Assembly (NCBI RefSeq): GCF_021412585.1
Contig: NZ_JAKCMI010000028.1
Span: forward strand, 124,001-188,000
Length of the DNA stretch: 64,000 nt
Direction of reading: 5' to 3'
From: Halomonas alkalisoli
GTDB lineage: Bacteria > Pseudomonadota > Gammaproteobacteria > Pseudomonadales > Halomonadaceae
The position numbers and the translations under genes were made by a program. Positions 17,660 through 26,024 of the stretch are shown here, piece by piece. The stretch's first letter is position 1; each line of letters opens with the position of its first letter. Below the pieces are notes generated by a model. That model was given only the letters and a program-made list of their open reading frames with translations, was not told where the DNA came from and searched no databases.

Positions 17660-19003
17660 CTAGTCGGGCATGATCGGCAGTTCCCGCTTGTGCTGGGTCT
17701 TGCGGTAGGTGGCAAGGAGTATCTCGTAGGACCGGGCATCGACAGGGCTGCCTTCCAGGAAATCATCGATCTGGTCGTAGCTGACTCCCAGCGCCTCTTC
17801 ATCGGTCTTCAGCGGCGCGAGCGACTCGAGGTCGGCAGTCGGTGCCTTCTCGATCAGTTCGCGAGGGGCGCCGAGGAAGCCGCCCAACTCCCGCACCTGC
17901 CGCTTGGTCAAGCCAGTTAATGGGGCAGCGTCGCAGGCGCCATCGCCGTACTTGGTGAAGAAGCCCGTCAGCGCTTCGGCCGCCTGGTCGGTGCCGATCA
18001 CCAGGCCACCGCGGGTGCCGGCCACGGCATACTGGGCGATCATGCGCTGCCTGGCCTTGATATTGCCCAGCACGAAGTCTCGCTGGCCCAGGCCAGTGAA
18101 TGTCAGCCCGCCCGCTTCCAGCTCTTCAAGCATCGCATCGCTGGCTCCCTGAATGTTCACATCGAGCACTTCGTCAGGCTGGATGAAGGCCAGTGCCTTG
18201 TCGGCATCCTCGGCATCCCTTTGCTCACCATAGGGCAGGCGCATGGCAATGAAGGTCGCTGCTACACCGCGCTCGCGGGCCTGCTCCACGGCAAGCTGTG
18301 CCAGGCGTCCTGCCACCGTCGAGTCGATGCCGCCGCTGATGCCCAGTACCAGCGTTGTCTGTCCACTCCGACACATGAGGTCGCAGAGGAAGTCGCGCCG
18401 ACGTGCTACCTCATGCTGTGGATCGATACGGGACCTGGCCTTCAGCTGGACGCCGATCGCCTGCTGTATGGCGCGTCGGGAGCGTTGGTCCGCCTCGTCC
18501 GTTGCCGATGGGTGGTCACGGCATAGCCTGTGGTAGTGGGGCAGTCGTTCCAGGGCGTAGTGGGCCGCGGCGAGCCTGACCTCGTTGCGATTGCCATTGA
18601 AGCGACGGGTTTCGCAGAAGTGGTAATGATGATCGGCATGGCGAAAGGCCCAGGCGAAGCAGATGGTGCCGATGGGGGTGTCGTCGTCTCCGGGGTTGGG
18701 GCCGGCGATGCCGGTATTGGCCAGGGCCACGTTGGCATCGTTGTTGTTCAGTGCGCCAGCGGCCATCTCGCAGGCCACGGCTTCGCTGGTCAGTCCGTAA
18801 CGCTCGATGGTGTCGTAGCTGACGCCGAGGTAGCGGTTCTTCGATTGCGGCGAATAGACCCCGAGCCCGCAGTCGATGCTCTGGCCGCTGCCGGGCACCC
18901 GGGCCAGCTCCGAGATGATAAGCCCGGCGGTGCAGGACTCGGCGGTCGCGAGTGTCAGCTCGTGATCCAGCAGATAGTTCGCGATCCTCTCCAGCAGCTC
19001 CAT
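17660..19003 (-). CDS. Fusion of NMN deamidase (PncC/CinA-C) and NH3-dependent NAD synthetase (NadE)
   Basis: Residues 1 to about 163 form a complete CinA C-terminal / PncC domain (ATAESCTAGLI, CEMAAGAL, ANTGIAGP), which turns nicotinamide mononucleotide into nicotinate mononucleotide and ammonia. Residues about 175-447 form a complete NadE with the ATP-pyrophosphatase loop SGGIDS (223-228), FVLGNIKARQRM, VIGTDQAAEA, FFTKYGDG and KAPTADLE, which amidates deamido-NAD with ammonia. The start at 19003 (MELLERI) has AGGAGG seven bases upstream; an ATG at 19009 is too close to that site. One chain thus carries the NMN-deamidating and final NAD-forming steps on either side of NadD. Both active sites look intact. 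Confidence 0.92.
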   Translation of the reverse strand: MELLERIANYLLDHELTLATAESCTAGLIISELARVPGSGQSIDCGLGVYSPQSKNRYLGVSYDTIERYGLTSEAVACEMAAGALNNNDANVALANTGIAGPNPGDDDTPIGTICFAWAFRHADHHYHFCETRRFNGNRNEVRLAAAHYALERLPHYHRLCRDHPSATDEADQRSRRAIQQAIGVQLKARSRIDPQHEVARRRDFLCDLMCRSGQTTLVLGISGGIDSTVAGRLAQLAVEQARERGVAATFIAMRLPYGEQRDAEDADKALAFIQPDEVLDVNIQGASDAMLEELEAGGLTFTGLGQRDFVLGNIKARQRMIAQYAVAGTRGGLVIGTDQAAEALTGFFTKYGDGACDAAPLTGLTKRQVRELGGFLGAPRELIEKAPTADLESLAPLKTDEEALGVSYDQIDDFLEGSPVDARSYEILLATYRKTQHKRELPIMPD

Positions 19004-19126
19004 TGCCATTCCTCCTGATTGCCAACTCGCTTTATCAGCGTGGGATGCACCTCCCTACCGTAGGCCAGAATGGCCGATGTCGCCGGCCACATGATCCAGG
19101 GGCCCCGCAGTCCTGGGCTCGGTTGG

Positions 19127-19894
19127 TCAAGGCAGGGCCGGGGGCGGGGCTATGCCGGCGAAGCAGCCCGGATCGTCGCTGATGGCGCTGTCGACGCCCC
19201 ACCGCCAGTGGTGGGCGAAGGCTGCGGGATCGTTGGGGGTATAGCAGAGCAGCCGGTAGCCGGTATCCTTGATCTCCCGGGCACGCCGGGCGGTGAGGCG
19301 TGTCCAGTCGGTATGCACGCTGAAGGCATCGAGCGCCTCGCAGCGAGACTGCCACTTCTGGGGAATACCTTCGGTGAGGATGCCGATCGGCAGGCGCGAT
19401 GCGTCGGCCATCGACCTGGCGTGGTGCAGGGCGGCCATGTCGAAGGAGGAGAGGATGATGCGTTCCGGGGGGAGCGCCTCGAGCAGGCGTGGCACCACGG
19501 CATCGGCCAGCTCGGTGCCACTGCGGTTGCGCCCGACCTTGAGCTCCAGATTGACCCCCATGTCCAGGCTCGCCAACAGTTTCAGCATGTCGGCAAGGGT
19601 GGCCATGCGCTCACCGCGAAAGGCATCACCGAACCAGGAGCCAACGTCGAGCCCGCGTGCCTCGTCCAGGCTGAGCCGCGAGAGCCGGCCATGGCCATCC
19701 GAGCAGCGCTTGAGGGTCGGGTCGTGCCAGATCACCGGGGTACCGTCACCCAGCAGCTGGACGTCAAGCTCCACCCAGTGGCAGCCGATGTCGAAGGCGG
19801 CACGCACGGCGGTCAGGGTGTTCTCGGGAGCGTGGGCGGAAAGTCCCCGGTGGGCGATAAGGCGAGGCAGGGCGATGTCGGGGTGTGGCGGCAT
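19127..19894 (-). CDS. ugpQ: Glycerophosphodiester phosphodiesterase
   Basis: The 255-residue protein hydrolyses glycerophosphodiesters to glycerol-3-phosphate and an alcohol. The GDPD metal and catalytic motifs are clear: LIAHRG near residue 12, APENTLTAVRAAFDIG, WVELDVQLLGDGTPVIWHD, and the C-terminal CYTPND strand. No signal peptide is seen, so it is likely cytoplasmic and of the UgpQ type. GGAG seven bases upstream supports the start. It reads in the same direction as the pncC-nadE fusion, with 123 bases between them. Confidence 0.92.
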   Translation of the reverse strand: MPPHPDIALPRLIAHRGLSAHAPENTLTAVRAAFDIGCHWVELDVQLLGDGTPVIWHDPTLKRCSDGHGRLSRLSLDEARGLDVGSWFGDAFRGERMATLADMLKLLASLDMGVNLELKVGRNRSGTELADAVVPRLLEALPPERIILSSFDMAALHHARSMADASRLPIGILTEGIPQKWQSRCEALDAFSVHTDWTRLTARRAREIKDTGYRLLCYTPNDPAAFAHHWRWGVDSAISDDPGCFAGIAPPPALP

Positions 19895-20031
19895 TCAGCG
19901 ACTCCGTGAGGGCCTGAACAGTCTAGTGGCAACAGGTGACAGAATAGCGACTCTCGACGCTCGTGGCACGGGCGGAGACGAGCCGGATTATGCTAGGCTT
20001 GCGGGCTTTCAACGATGCAGCGAGACATGGC

Positions 20032-20592
20032 ATGAAGGTGATGACCCCCGAGCGTGACGAACAGCGCGATGCCTGGCTGGCCAGGCTGTGTGCCGACATC
20101 TATGGTCGAGAGGCGGGGTTGACGCCCCTGGTCACCTTCTCGGGCGCTCGACAGGTGCTCTTCGCCCACGAAGCGGCTCGCCTTTGGGGGCTGGTGGACG
20201 ATCAGGAGCGCCCCGGTGCATTGGCACTGCTGGTACTGGACGAATCAGGCGCGGGGATGGTGCTGGAGCTGAGCGCCTCGCCCAGCGGTGATCGCGAGAG
20301 TGAGCGGCGGCTGATTCGGGAGCTCGCGCTCAAGGCGCCGCTGCGCGTGGAAGCCGGTGACCAGGATGCCGAGGCCTTCTACCGTCGCTGTGGCATCACG
20401 CGCTGGTTCGCCGCCCCCGGTGGGCGCCGCATCGGCCTGGCCCAGGGGCATCCGGCACAGGCCATCAGCGACGTGGAACCGGCGCTGGACTTCGATGAGG
20501 CGGCGATCCTGCGCCGCTTCAAGCATGACCCGCGCTTCTTCGAGCAGGAAAAGGGCCTCTTCGTTGCTGCCCTGGCAGCGTTTCCCGGCTGA
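20032..20592 (+). CDS. Conserved hypothetical protein with weak acetyltransferase-like end
   Basis: The family is not recognised with confidence. The 186-residue product is soluble, without signal or membrane segments. The segment VEAGDQDAEAFYRRCGITRWF resembles the last strand-helix of GNAT acetyltransferases (x-AxxFYxxxGFx), but the usual acetyl-CoA loop is not obvious. The start at 20032 (MKVMTPERD) is preferred because an upstream ATG lies inside a promoter-like TATGCT box at 19989-19994. It stands alone, divergent from ugpQ. Confidence 0.6.
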   Translation: MKVMTPERDEQRDAWLARLCADIYGREAGLTPLVTFSGARQVLFAHEAARLWGLVDDQERPGALALLVLDESGAGMVLELSASPSGDRESERRLIRELALKAPLRVEAGDQDAEAFYRRCGITRWFAAPGGRRIGLAQGHPAQAISDVEPALDFDEAAILRRFKHDPRFFEQEKGLFVAALAAFPG

Positions 20593-20714
20593 GCTTGGCT
20601 TGAACAAGGCCCGAAACGATACCCATCATCCTTGACCGCTGCCTGATTCGGCGTTTGGATGGGCTCTGTCCATCCATTGATTTCTTTCCATCACCGAACA
20701 AGGAATATGGCACC

Positions 20715-21692
20715 ATGGCCAAGCGTATCCAGTTTGCACGCACCGGAGGGCCGGAGGTTCTCGAACTGCTTGACGTCACTCCCGCTGAGCCGGGACCCGG
20801 CGACGTTCGTATCCAGAACCACGCCATTGGCCTCAATTTCATCGATATCTACTTCCGGACCGGACTGTACCCGGCGCCGTCGCTGCCGTCTGGCCTGGGT
20901 ACCGAAGGCGCCGGGGTGGTGGATGCCGTGGGCGAGGGCGTGACGCATCTCAAGCCGGGTGACCGGGTCGCCTATGCCCAGGGCCCGCTGGGGTCCTATG
21001 CCGACTATCATGTACTGCCCGCCGCCAAGGTGGTGGTGCTGCCTGAGGGCGTCGATGTGGAAACCGCGGCCGCCTGCATGCTCAAGGGGCTGACGGTGCA
21101 GTACCTGCTGCGCCAGACCTGCCCCCTCAAGGGTGGCGAGACGATTCTGTGGCACGCGGCGGCCGGCGGGGTTGGCTCCATTGCCTGTCAGTGGGCGAAG
21201 GCACTGGGCGTGAAGCTGATCGGCACCGTGAGTTCGCCCGAGAAGGCCGCTCTCGCCGAGAAGAACGGTGCCTGGGCGACCATCGACTATACCAAGGAAG
21301 ACGTTGTCGAGCGGGTGCGTGAGCTGACCAATGGCGAGATGGTGGATGTGGTCTACGACTCGGTGGGCAAGGACACCTGGGAGATCTCGCTCGACTGTCT
21401 CAAGCCCCGTTCACTGATGGTCAGCTTCGGCAACGCCTCGGGAGCGGTCGAGGGCGTCAATATCGGCATCCTCAACCAGAAGGGCTCGCTGTTCGTGACC
21501 CGCCCCAGCCTGAACGGCTATGCCGACACCCGGGAGCGCCTGGAGATGATGGCCAATGAGCTGTTCGACATGCTCAAGAGCGGCAAGGTCACGATCGATA
21601 TCGGCCAGAAATATTCCCTGGCCGAGGCGGGCAAGGCCCAGGAGGACCTGGCAAGCCGCAGGACCACCGGTTCCACTATCCTGATTCCCTGA
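20715..21692 (+). CDS. qorA: NADPH:quinone oxidoreductase, zeta-crystallin type
   Basis: The 325-residue protein of the zinc-free medium-chain dehydrogenase family reduces quinones with NADPH. It shows NHAIGLNFIDIYFRTGLYP and GLGTEGAGVVDAVGEGV in the catalytic domain and the Rossmann loop AAAGGVGSIACQWAKALG near the middle; no structural-zinc cysteines are seen. The start at 20715 is chosen because the protein then begins MAKRIQFARTGGPEVL, as in relatives; an upstream reading adds 20 unrelated residues. The gene is monocistronic and ends at a hairpin shared with rpiR. Confidence 0.93.
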   Translation: MAKRIQFARTGGPEVLELLDVTPAEPGPGDVRIQNHAIGLNFIDIYFRTGLYPAPSLPSGLGTEGAGVVDAVGEGVTHLKPGDRVAYAQGPLGSYADYHVLPAAKVVVLPEGVDVETAAACMLKGLTVQYLLRQTCPLKGGETILWHAAAGGVGSIACQWAKALGVKLIGTVSSPEKAALAEKNGAWATIDYTKEDVVERVRELTNGEMVDVVYDSVGKDTWEISLDCLKPRSLMVSFGNASGAVEGVNIGILNQKGSLFVTRPSLNGYADTRERLEMMANELFDMLKSGKVTIDIGQKYSLAEAGKAQEDLASRRTTGSTILIP

Positions 21693-21727
21693 TCGGTACC
21701 GCCCACAACCCTTCCTGATTCGCCTTG

Positions 21728-21759
21728 CGCCGCCGGTTCCTGTTCCAGGGCCGGCGGCG
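21728..21759. terminator. Hairpin between convergent qorA and rpiR
   Basis: The stem CGCCGCCGG (21728-21736) pairs with CCGGCGGCG (21751-21759) around a 14-base loop, followed by TCTTGTG. Its position between two convergent stops fits a shared terminator. Confidence 0.6.
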
Positions 21760-21770
21760 TCTTGTGTGCG

Positions 21771-22697
21771 CTACTCATTGCTGACATAGGCACCCATCTC
21801 ACGCATTCGCGATTCGAAGCTCGCCACGTTATCGACCAGGACGTCGGGGCCGAAGGCCACGCACTCGGCGAGCAGCACTTCGATCAGGGTGATGGCAGAA
21901 AGGATCGAGGGAAAGAAGTGCGGTGTGGCATTGGCAACGGTGAAGGTGATGGCGGCGCCGGGCACCAGGGGGGAGCGCAGCGTGTCGGTCACCACGATGG
22001 GCCGGACGCCATTGGCCCGGGCGATATCGAGGGCGCGCACCGTTTCGCCGCAATAGGGCTCGAAGCCGAAGGCCACCACCAGGTCCTTTTCGCCGAAGGG
22101 GGCCAGCTCGGTCAATAGTCCGCCTTCCTGACCCCGTATGAGCTGGATGTTGGGCATGGCGATGCGGCCCACGTAGGCGAAGTGGTAGGCGCAGGCGAAG
22201 GTGTCTCGAAATCCCACCACGGCGATCTTTTCGGCGCCGAGCAGCATCCTGGCCGCATCGCGGACCCGGGCCTGGGTATCGGCGGTGAAGAGCCGGCCGA
22301 TATTGTCGAAGGCCGCGTCGCCCACATCGAGAAAGACCTGATCATCGGTCTGGCTGGCCAGGTTGCGCAGGTTGCTGGCCCGCCCGGAAAGTTCCACCGG
22401 ACTCGCCTGCACCGCCGACTGGAATACCTCGCGAAACTGCTCGTAGCTGTCGAACCCCAACCGCTTGGCCAGGCGCACCAGTGTCGAGGCGGTTACCCGT
22501 GCCGCCGCGGCCGACTTGCGGATCGACTGGAAGGCGATTTCCACCGGATGTTCCAGCACATAGCCGGCGGCAAGCTTCAACTGCGGGCTGAGCTCCGGAT
22601 AGGCGGCGGCCAGCTGCTGATTCACGGTATCCAGATCCGATGGTGGGCCGGTCTCGTCATTCTGTGCGTCGGCGTTCTGCGGTTCCTGTTCCAGCAC
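21771..22697 (-). CDS. MurR/RpiR-family transcriptional regulator
   Basis: The 308-residue protein has an N-terminal RpiR helix-turn-helix (about residues 35-105: AVSARVTASTL-type helix seen as RKSAAAARVTASTLVRLAKR) and a C-terminal SIS sugar-phosphate-binding domain (VVGFRDTFACAYHFAYVG, VVAFGFEPYCGETVRAL, VVTDT). A GTG start at 22697 is preferred because AGGAG lies six bases upstream; the ATG at 22766 has no ribosome site. It is divergent from the crotonase / acyl-CoA synthetase operon and probably controls it. SIS regulators usually sense sugar phosphates; related ones regulate acyl or amino-acid catabolism, so the ligand is unknown. Confidence 0.88.
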   Translation of the reverse strand: MLEQEPQNADAQNDETGPPSDLDTVNQQLAAAYPELSPQLKLAAGYVLEHPVEIAFQSIRKSAAAARVTASTLVRLAKRLGFDSYEQFREVFQSAVQASPVELSGRASNLRNLASQTDDQVFLDVGDAAFDNIGRLFTADTQARVRDAARMLLGAEKIAVVGFRDTFACAYHFAYVGRIAMPNIQLIRGQEGGLLTELAPFGEKDLVVAFGFEPYCGETVRALDIARANGVRPIVVTDTLRSPLVPGAAITFTVANATPHFFPSILSAITLIEVLLAECVAFGPDVLVDNVASFESRMREMGAYVSNE

Positions 22698-22793
22698 GTC
22701 GGTCTCCTGCAGGGGCACGGTACCCCAGTGGCATGATGCGGGCGGCCGGTAGCCGTCGCTCGGCATTGTAACGCATGGACTTCGTCAATAAAT

Positions 22794-22839
22794 GAAACAT
22801 TTGTTTCTCGTTCTGTTGTTTTGCAATACGCGCGTATTG
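22794..22839. promoter_or_regulatory. Operator region between rpiR and the crotonase operon
   Basis: Two palindromes lie 16 bases apart. GAAAC-ATTT-GTTTC (22794-22807) fits the published PsrA-box pattern [GC]AAAC-N2-4-GTTT[GC] of pseudomonads. CAATACGCGCGTATTG (22824-22839) is a perfect 16-bp palindrome, a candidate site for the divergent RpiR-type protein. Which protein binds which site is inference. Confidence 0.6.
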
Positions 22840-22992
22840 ACGAGGGTCCTTGGCTTGGCTAGGATGCCCACAATACATCTGTGCCAATGTTGTTTTCATA
22901 ATGGTACGTTTGTTTCCGCCCGAGGTTGCGCTATCGGGCGTTATGCAGCCATTCACAGCCATCGTTCGATCACTAGAGTGTCCGGTTCGCCC

Positions 22993-23799
22993 ATGAGTCA
23001 ACCCAGTTCCAGCCCCAGTCCCGAAACCCTGAATATCATCCATACGGACGGCGTCATGGAGATACGCTTCAATCGCCCCCATCGTCTGAATGCCGTCGTG
23101 GAGACCCTCTATACCGATCTGCTGGCGGCGCTGGCCAGCGCCGAAGCGGATGACGACATTCGTGCCGTGATCCTGACCGGTGAGGGTCGCGCCTTCTGTG
23201 TCGGCGCCGACATGAAGGAGCATGGAGGTGCCAAGCGCACGCTGTTCCAGCGTCGTCAGTACCTGCAGCTCGGCAATGACGTCTGCGAAGCGATCCTGCG
23301 CCTGCGCAAGCCGGTGATTGCGGCCGTCAACGGCTATGCCCTGGGTGCCGGCGCCGAGATGGCGGTTTCCTGTGACTTCATCGTCATGGCCGACGAGGCA
23401 CAGATCGGCTTCCCGGAGACCAGTATCGGTACCTGCGTCGGCGGCGGTGTTTCCAAGATCCTGCCCCAGTTGGTGGGGCTGAACATGGCGCGCCAGCTGC
23501 TGTTCACCGGCAGGCGTATCGATGGCGAGGAGGCGAAGCGGATCGGCCTGGCCACCTCGAGCTGGCCCCAGGATGCGTTGTTGAACGAGGCGCACCGCCT
23601 GGCGGGCGATCTGGCGAAGCAGGCTCCTGTCTCCATCGCCATGCTCAAGCGCCTGGTGAACCAGGGCGGACACACCGACCTGGAAGGGCAGCTGCAGCAG
23701 GAGCTGGACGCCGTCTTCACCTGCTCGACCACCGAAGACTGGCAGGAGGGCGTCGACGCCTTCGCCGAGAAACGTACCCCGAACTTCAAGGGCCAGTGA
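22993..23799 (+). CDS. Enoyl-CoA hydratase/isomerase family protein (crotonase 1)
   Basis: The 268-residue crotonase has the CoA-binding GEGRAFCVGADMKEHG loop (near residue 70) and the oxyanion-hole strand AAVNGYALGAGAEMAVSCDF with a glutamate in FPETSIGT. It hydrates or isomerises an acyl-CoA double bond, but the exact substrate cannot be read from the sequence. The start at 22993 (MSQPSSS) is chosen over an ATG at 22792 that would add 67 residues spanning the operator region. It is the first gene of a three-gene operon with an acyl-CoA synthetase and a second crotonase. Confidence 0.88.
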   Translation: MSQPSSSPSPETLNIIHTDGVMEIRFNRPHRLNAVVETLYTDLLAALASAEADDDIRAVILTGEGRAFCVGADMKEHGGAKRTLFQRRQYLQLGNDVCEAILRLRKPVIAAVNGYALGAGAEMAVSCDFIVMADEAQIGFPETSIGTCVGGGVSKILPQLVGLNMARQLLFTGRRIDGEEAKRIGLATSSWPQDALLNEAHRLAGDLAKQAPVSIAMLKRLVNQGGHTDLEGQLQQELDAVFTCSTTEDWQEGVDAFAEKRTPNFKGQ

Positions 23800-23819
23800 C
23801 AGGCCAAGGTAAGCGAGAC

Positions 23820-26024
23820 ATGAATCCCATCGAAGGACATCTGCCGACCCGCAGCCCGCTGCACGACATCCTGGCGCCGACCGGCATTGCCGTGATCGGG
23901 GCTTCGAGCGACCCCACCAAGCGCGGCTACAAGGCCATGGTCGGCCTGGTCAAGGACGGCTACAAAGGCGATATCTACCCGGTCAATCCCAAGGCCGACA
24001 TGATCCTGGGGATCAAGGCGTGGCCCTCGGTGACGGCCATTCCGGGCAACCCCCAGCTCGCCCTGATCTGTACCCCGGCGGCCACCGTGCCTGCCCTCAT
24101 CGCCGAGTGCGGACGGCGTGGCATCAAGGGGGCGATCATCCTGGCAAGTGGCTTCGCCGAGACCGGCGACGAGGGGGCCGCCCTCGAGCGCGAGATGATG
24201 GCCAGGGCCGAGGCACACGGCGTGCGTATCATCGGCCCCAATACGTCGGGCGTGTTCAATCTGCACCACAGGATCAACCTGCTGGCGCTCGACAACGTCA
24301 AGGCGGGCGATGTGGGCATCATCTCCCAGTCCGGCAACATGCTGCTGTCGCTGGCGCTGGAGGCACAGCACAATGGCCAGGTAGGCTTCAGCACCTATGT
24401 GGGCCCGGGCAACCAGAGCGACATTGGCTTCAACGACTACCTTCGCTACCTGGGCGAGGATGAGAACACGCGGGTCGCTGCCCTCTATGTGGAAGGCTTC
24501 CGCGACGGTCGCAAGTTCCTGGAAGTCGCTCGCGATGTTACCGCCATGAAGCCGGTGGTGGTCTACAAGTCCGGCTCCACCGAGCAGGGCCAGAAAGCCG
24601 CCAGCTCCCACACCGGCGCCCTGGCCGGCAGCTACGCCATGACCGTGGACCTGCTGCGCCAGGTCGGGGTCAGCGTCGTACAGTATTCCGACGAGATCCT
24701 GCCGGTGGCCGAGGGGCTGGGGCTGTTGCAGAAGGCGCGGGGCAAGCGCGTGGCGGTGATCTCGGACGGCGGCGGCCAGGCGACCATCGCCTCGGACCGC
24801 CTGGCCGAGGCGGGACTCGAACTCGCCGAACTCTCCGATACCACCCGTCAGCGCCTGCGCGACATTCTTATTCCCCAGGCGTCCACGATCAACCCGGTGG
24901 ACGTGGCCGGCTCCACCGACGCCCACCCCTCCTTGTTGGCCACCTGCATGGAGATCGTCGCCGAGGACGATAATGTCGACAGCGTGTTCCTGGTCGGCAT
25001 GTTCGGTGGCTACAGCATCCGCTTCGCCGAGTCCCTGCTGGGCGACGAGATGCGCGGCGCCGAGGCGATGGTGGATCTCTCCCATGCCACCACCAAGCCG
25101 CTGGTGATCTACAGCCTCTATACGCCGATCAAGCCGCCTGCCCTGCGCCGCCTGCATGAGGCAGGCCTGCCCATCTACGCCTCCATCGAGCAGTCGGTCA
25201 GGGTGCTGGCGGCCCTGGGCGAGCGCGGCCAGTACCTGGCGCAGAGCCATGGCCAGCCACCGGAAACCGCCGTGGAACCGAAGCCGGCGCTTTCCGCCCT
25301 GTTCGCGCAAGCCCAGGCCGAAGGGCGCGATCTCTTCGAGTACGAGGCCAAGCAGCTCCTGCGCGACCATGGCATCGATGTCCCCCTTGAACTGGTGGTT
25401 CGCAGTGAAGAGGAACTGGTTGAGGCCGCCGCCCGGTTCCGTGGTGCCGCCGGCGATACGCCGCTGGCCATGAAGGTGGTCTCGAGGGACATCCTGCACA
25501 AGTCCGACGCCGGTGGGGTCAAGCTCAACCTGGTTGGCGAGCAGGCGCTGCGGCAGGCCCGTGCGGAGATACTGGACGCCTGTCGGGCCTACGATCCCGA
25601 TGCAGAAATCGAAGGGATGCTGGTGACACCCATGGCCAAGAAGGGGGTGGAGGTCATCGTCGGTGTGATCCGGGATCCCATCTTCGGCCCGGTGCTGATG
25701 TTCGGCCTGGGTGGCATCTTCGTCGAGATACTCGAGGACGTGGCCTTCCGCTCGATACCGCTGACACGCCATGATGCGTGCAGCATGGTCGAGCAGATCA
25801 AGGCGAAGAAGATCCTTTCCGGGGTGCGTGGCGAGTCGGCCGTGGACAAGGGGGCCCTGGTCGACCTGCTGTTGACGGTATCGCGGATCGTCGAAGCCTA
25901 TCCACAGCTTTCCGAGCTGGACCTCAATCCAGTGATTGCCCATGCCGATGGCTATGCCGTGGTGGATGCTCGGGTTATCGTGGATCGCACCATAGAGAGC
26001 ACTGACAAGGAAGCCCACGCATGA
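23820..26024 (+). CDS. ADP-forming acyl-CoA synthetase (acetate-CoA ligase family)
   Basis: The 734-residue fused ligase has a CoA-binding Rossmann domain at the start (IAVIGASSDPTKRGYKAMVGL), the succinyl-CoA-ligase-like middle with the family SHTGALAGS motif that carries the phospho-histidine in related enzymes, and a C-terminal ATP-grasp domain (YEAKQLLRDHGI ... AMKVVSRDILHKSDAGGVKL ... MFGLGGIFVEILED). It couples ATP to CoA-thioester formation via ADP. Relatives activate acetate, pimelate, aryl-acids or ferulate. An earlier GTG at 23796 overlapping the previous stop is possible. It is flanked by two crotonases, so it probably activates the acid they process. Confidence 0.88.
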   Translation: MNPIEGHLPTRSPLHDILAPTGIAVIGASSDPTKRGYKAMVGLVKDGYKGDIYPVNPKADMILGIKAWPSVTAIPGNPQLALICTPAATVPALIAECGRRGIKGAIILASGFAETGDEGAALEREMMARAEAHGVRIIGPNTSGVFNLHHRINLLALDNVKAGDVGIISQSGNMLLSLALEAQHNGQVGFSTYVGPGNQSDIGFNDYLRYLGEDENTRVAALYVEGFRDGRKFLEVARDVTAMKPVVVYKSGSTEQGQKAASSHTGALAGSYAMTVDLLRQVGVSVVQYSDEILPVAEGLGLLQKARGKRVAVISDGGGQATIASDRLAEAGLELAELSDTTRQRLRDILIPQASTINPVDVAGSTDAHPSLLATCMEIVAEDDNVDSVFLVGMFGGYSIRFAESLLGDEMRGAEAMVDLSHATTKPLVIYSLYTPIKPPALRRLHEAGLPIYASIEQSVRVLAALGERGQYLAQSHGQPPETAVEPKPALSALFAQAQAEGRDLFEYEAKQLLRDHGIDVPLELVVRSEEELVEAAARFRGAAGDTPLAMKVVSRDILHKSDAGGVKLNLVGEQALRQARAEILDACRAYDPDAEIEGMLVTPMAKKGVEVIVGVIRDPIFGPVLMFGLGGIFVEILEDVAFRSIPLTRHDACSMVEQIKAKKILSGVRGESAVDKGALVDLLLTVSRIVEAYPQLSELDLNPVIAHADGYAVVDARVIVDRTIESTDKEAHA

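Noticed and set aside
22792..22992. Extended N-terminus for crotonase 1
   Set aside because: It would cover the operator palindromes and has no similarity to crotonases; the start at 22993 fits the family.
23334..26018. Very long minus-strand open frame (894 codons) opposite the acyl-CoA synthetase
   Set aside because: It is antisense to a well-supported gene; its composition (many His, Gly, Gln) is typical of GC-rich shadow frames and it matches no family.
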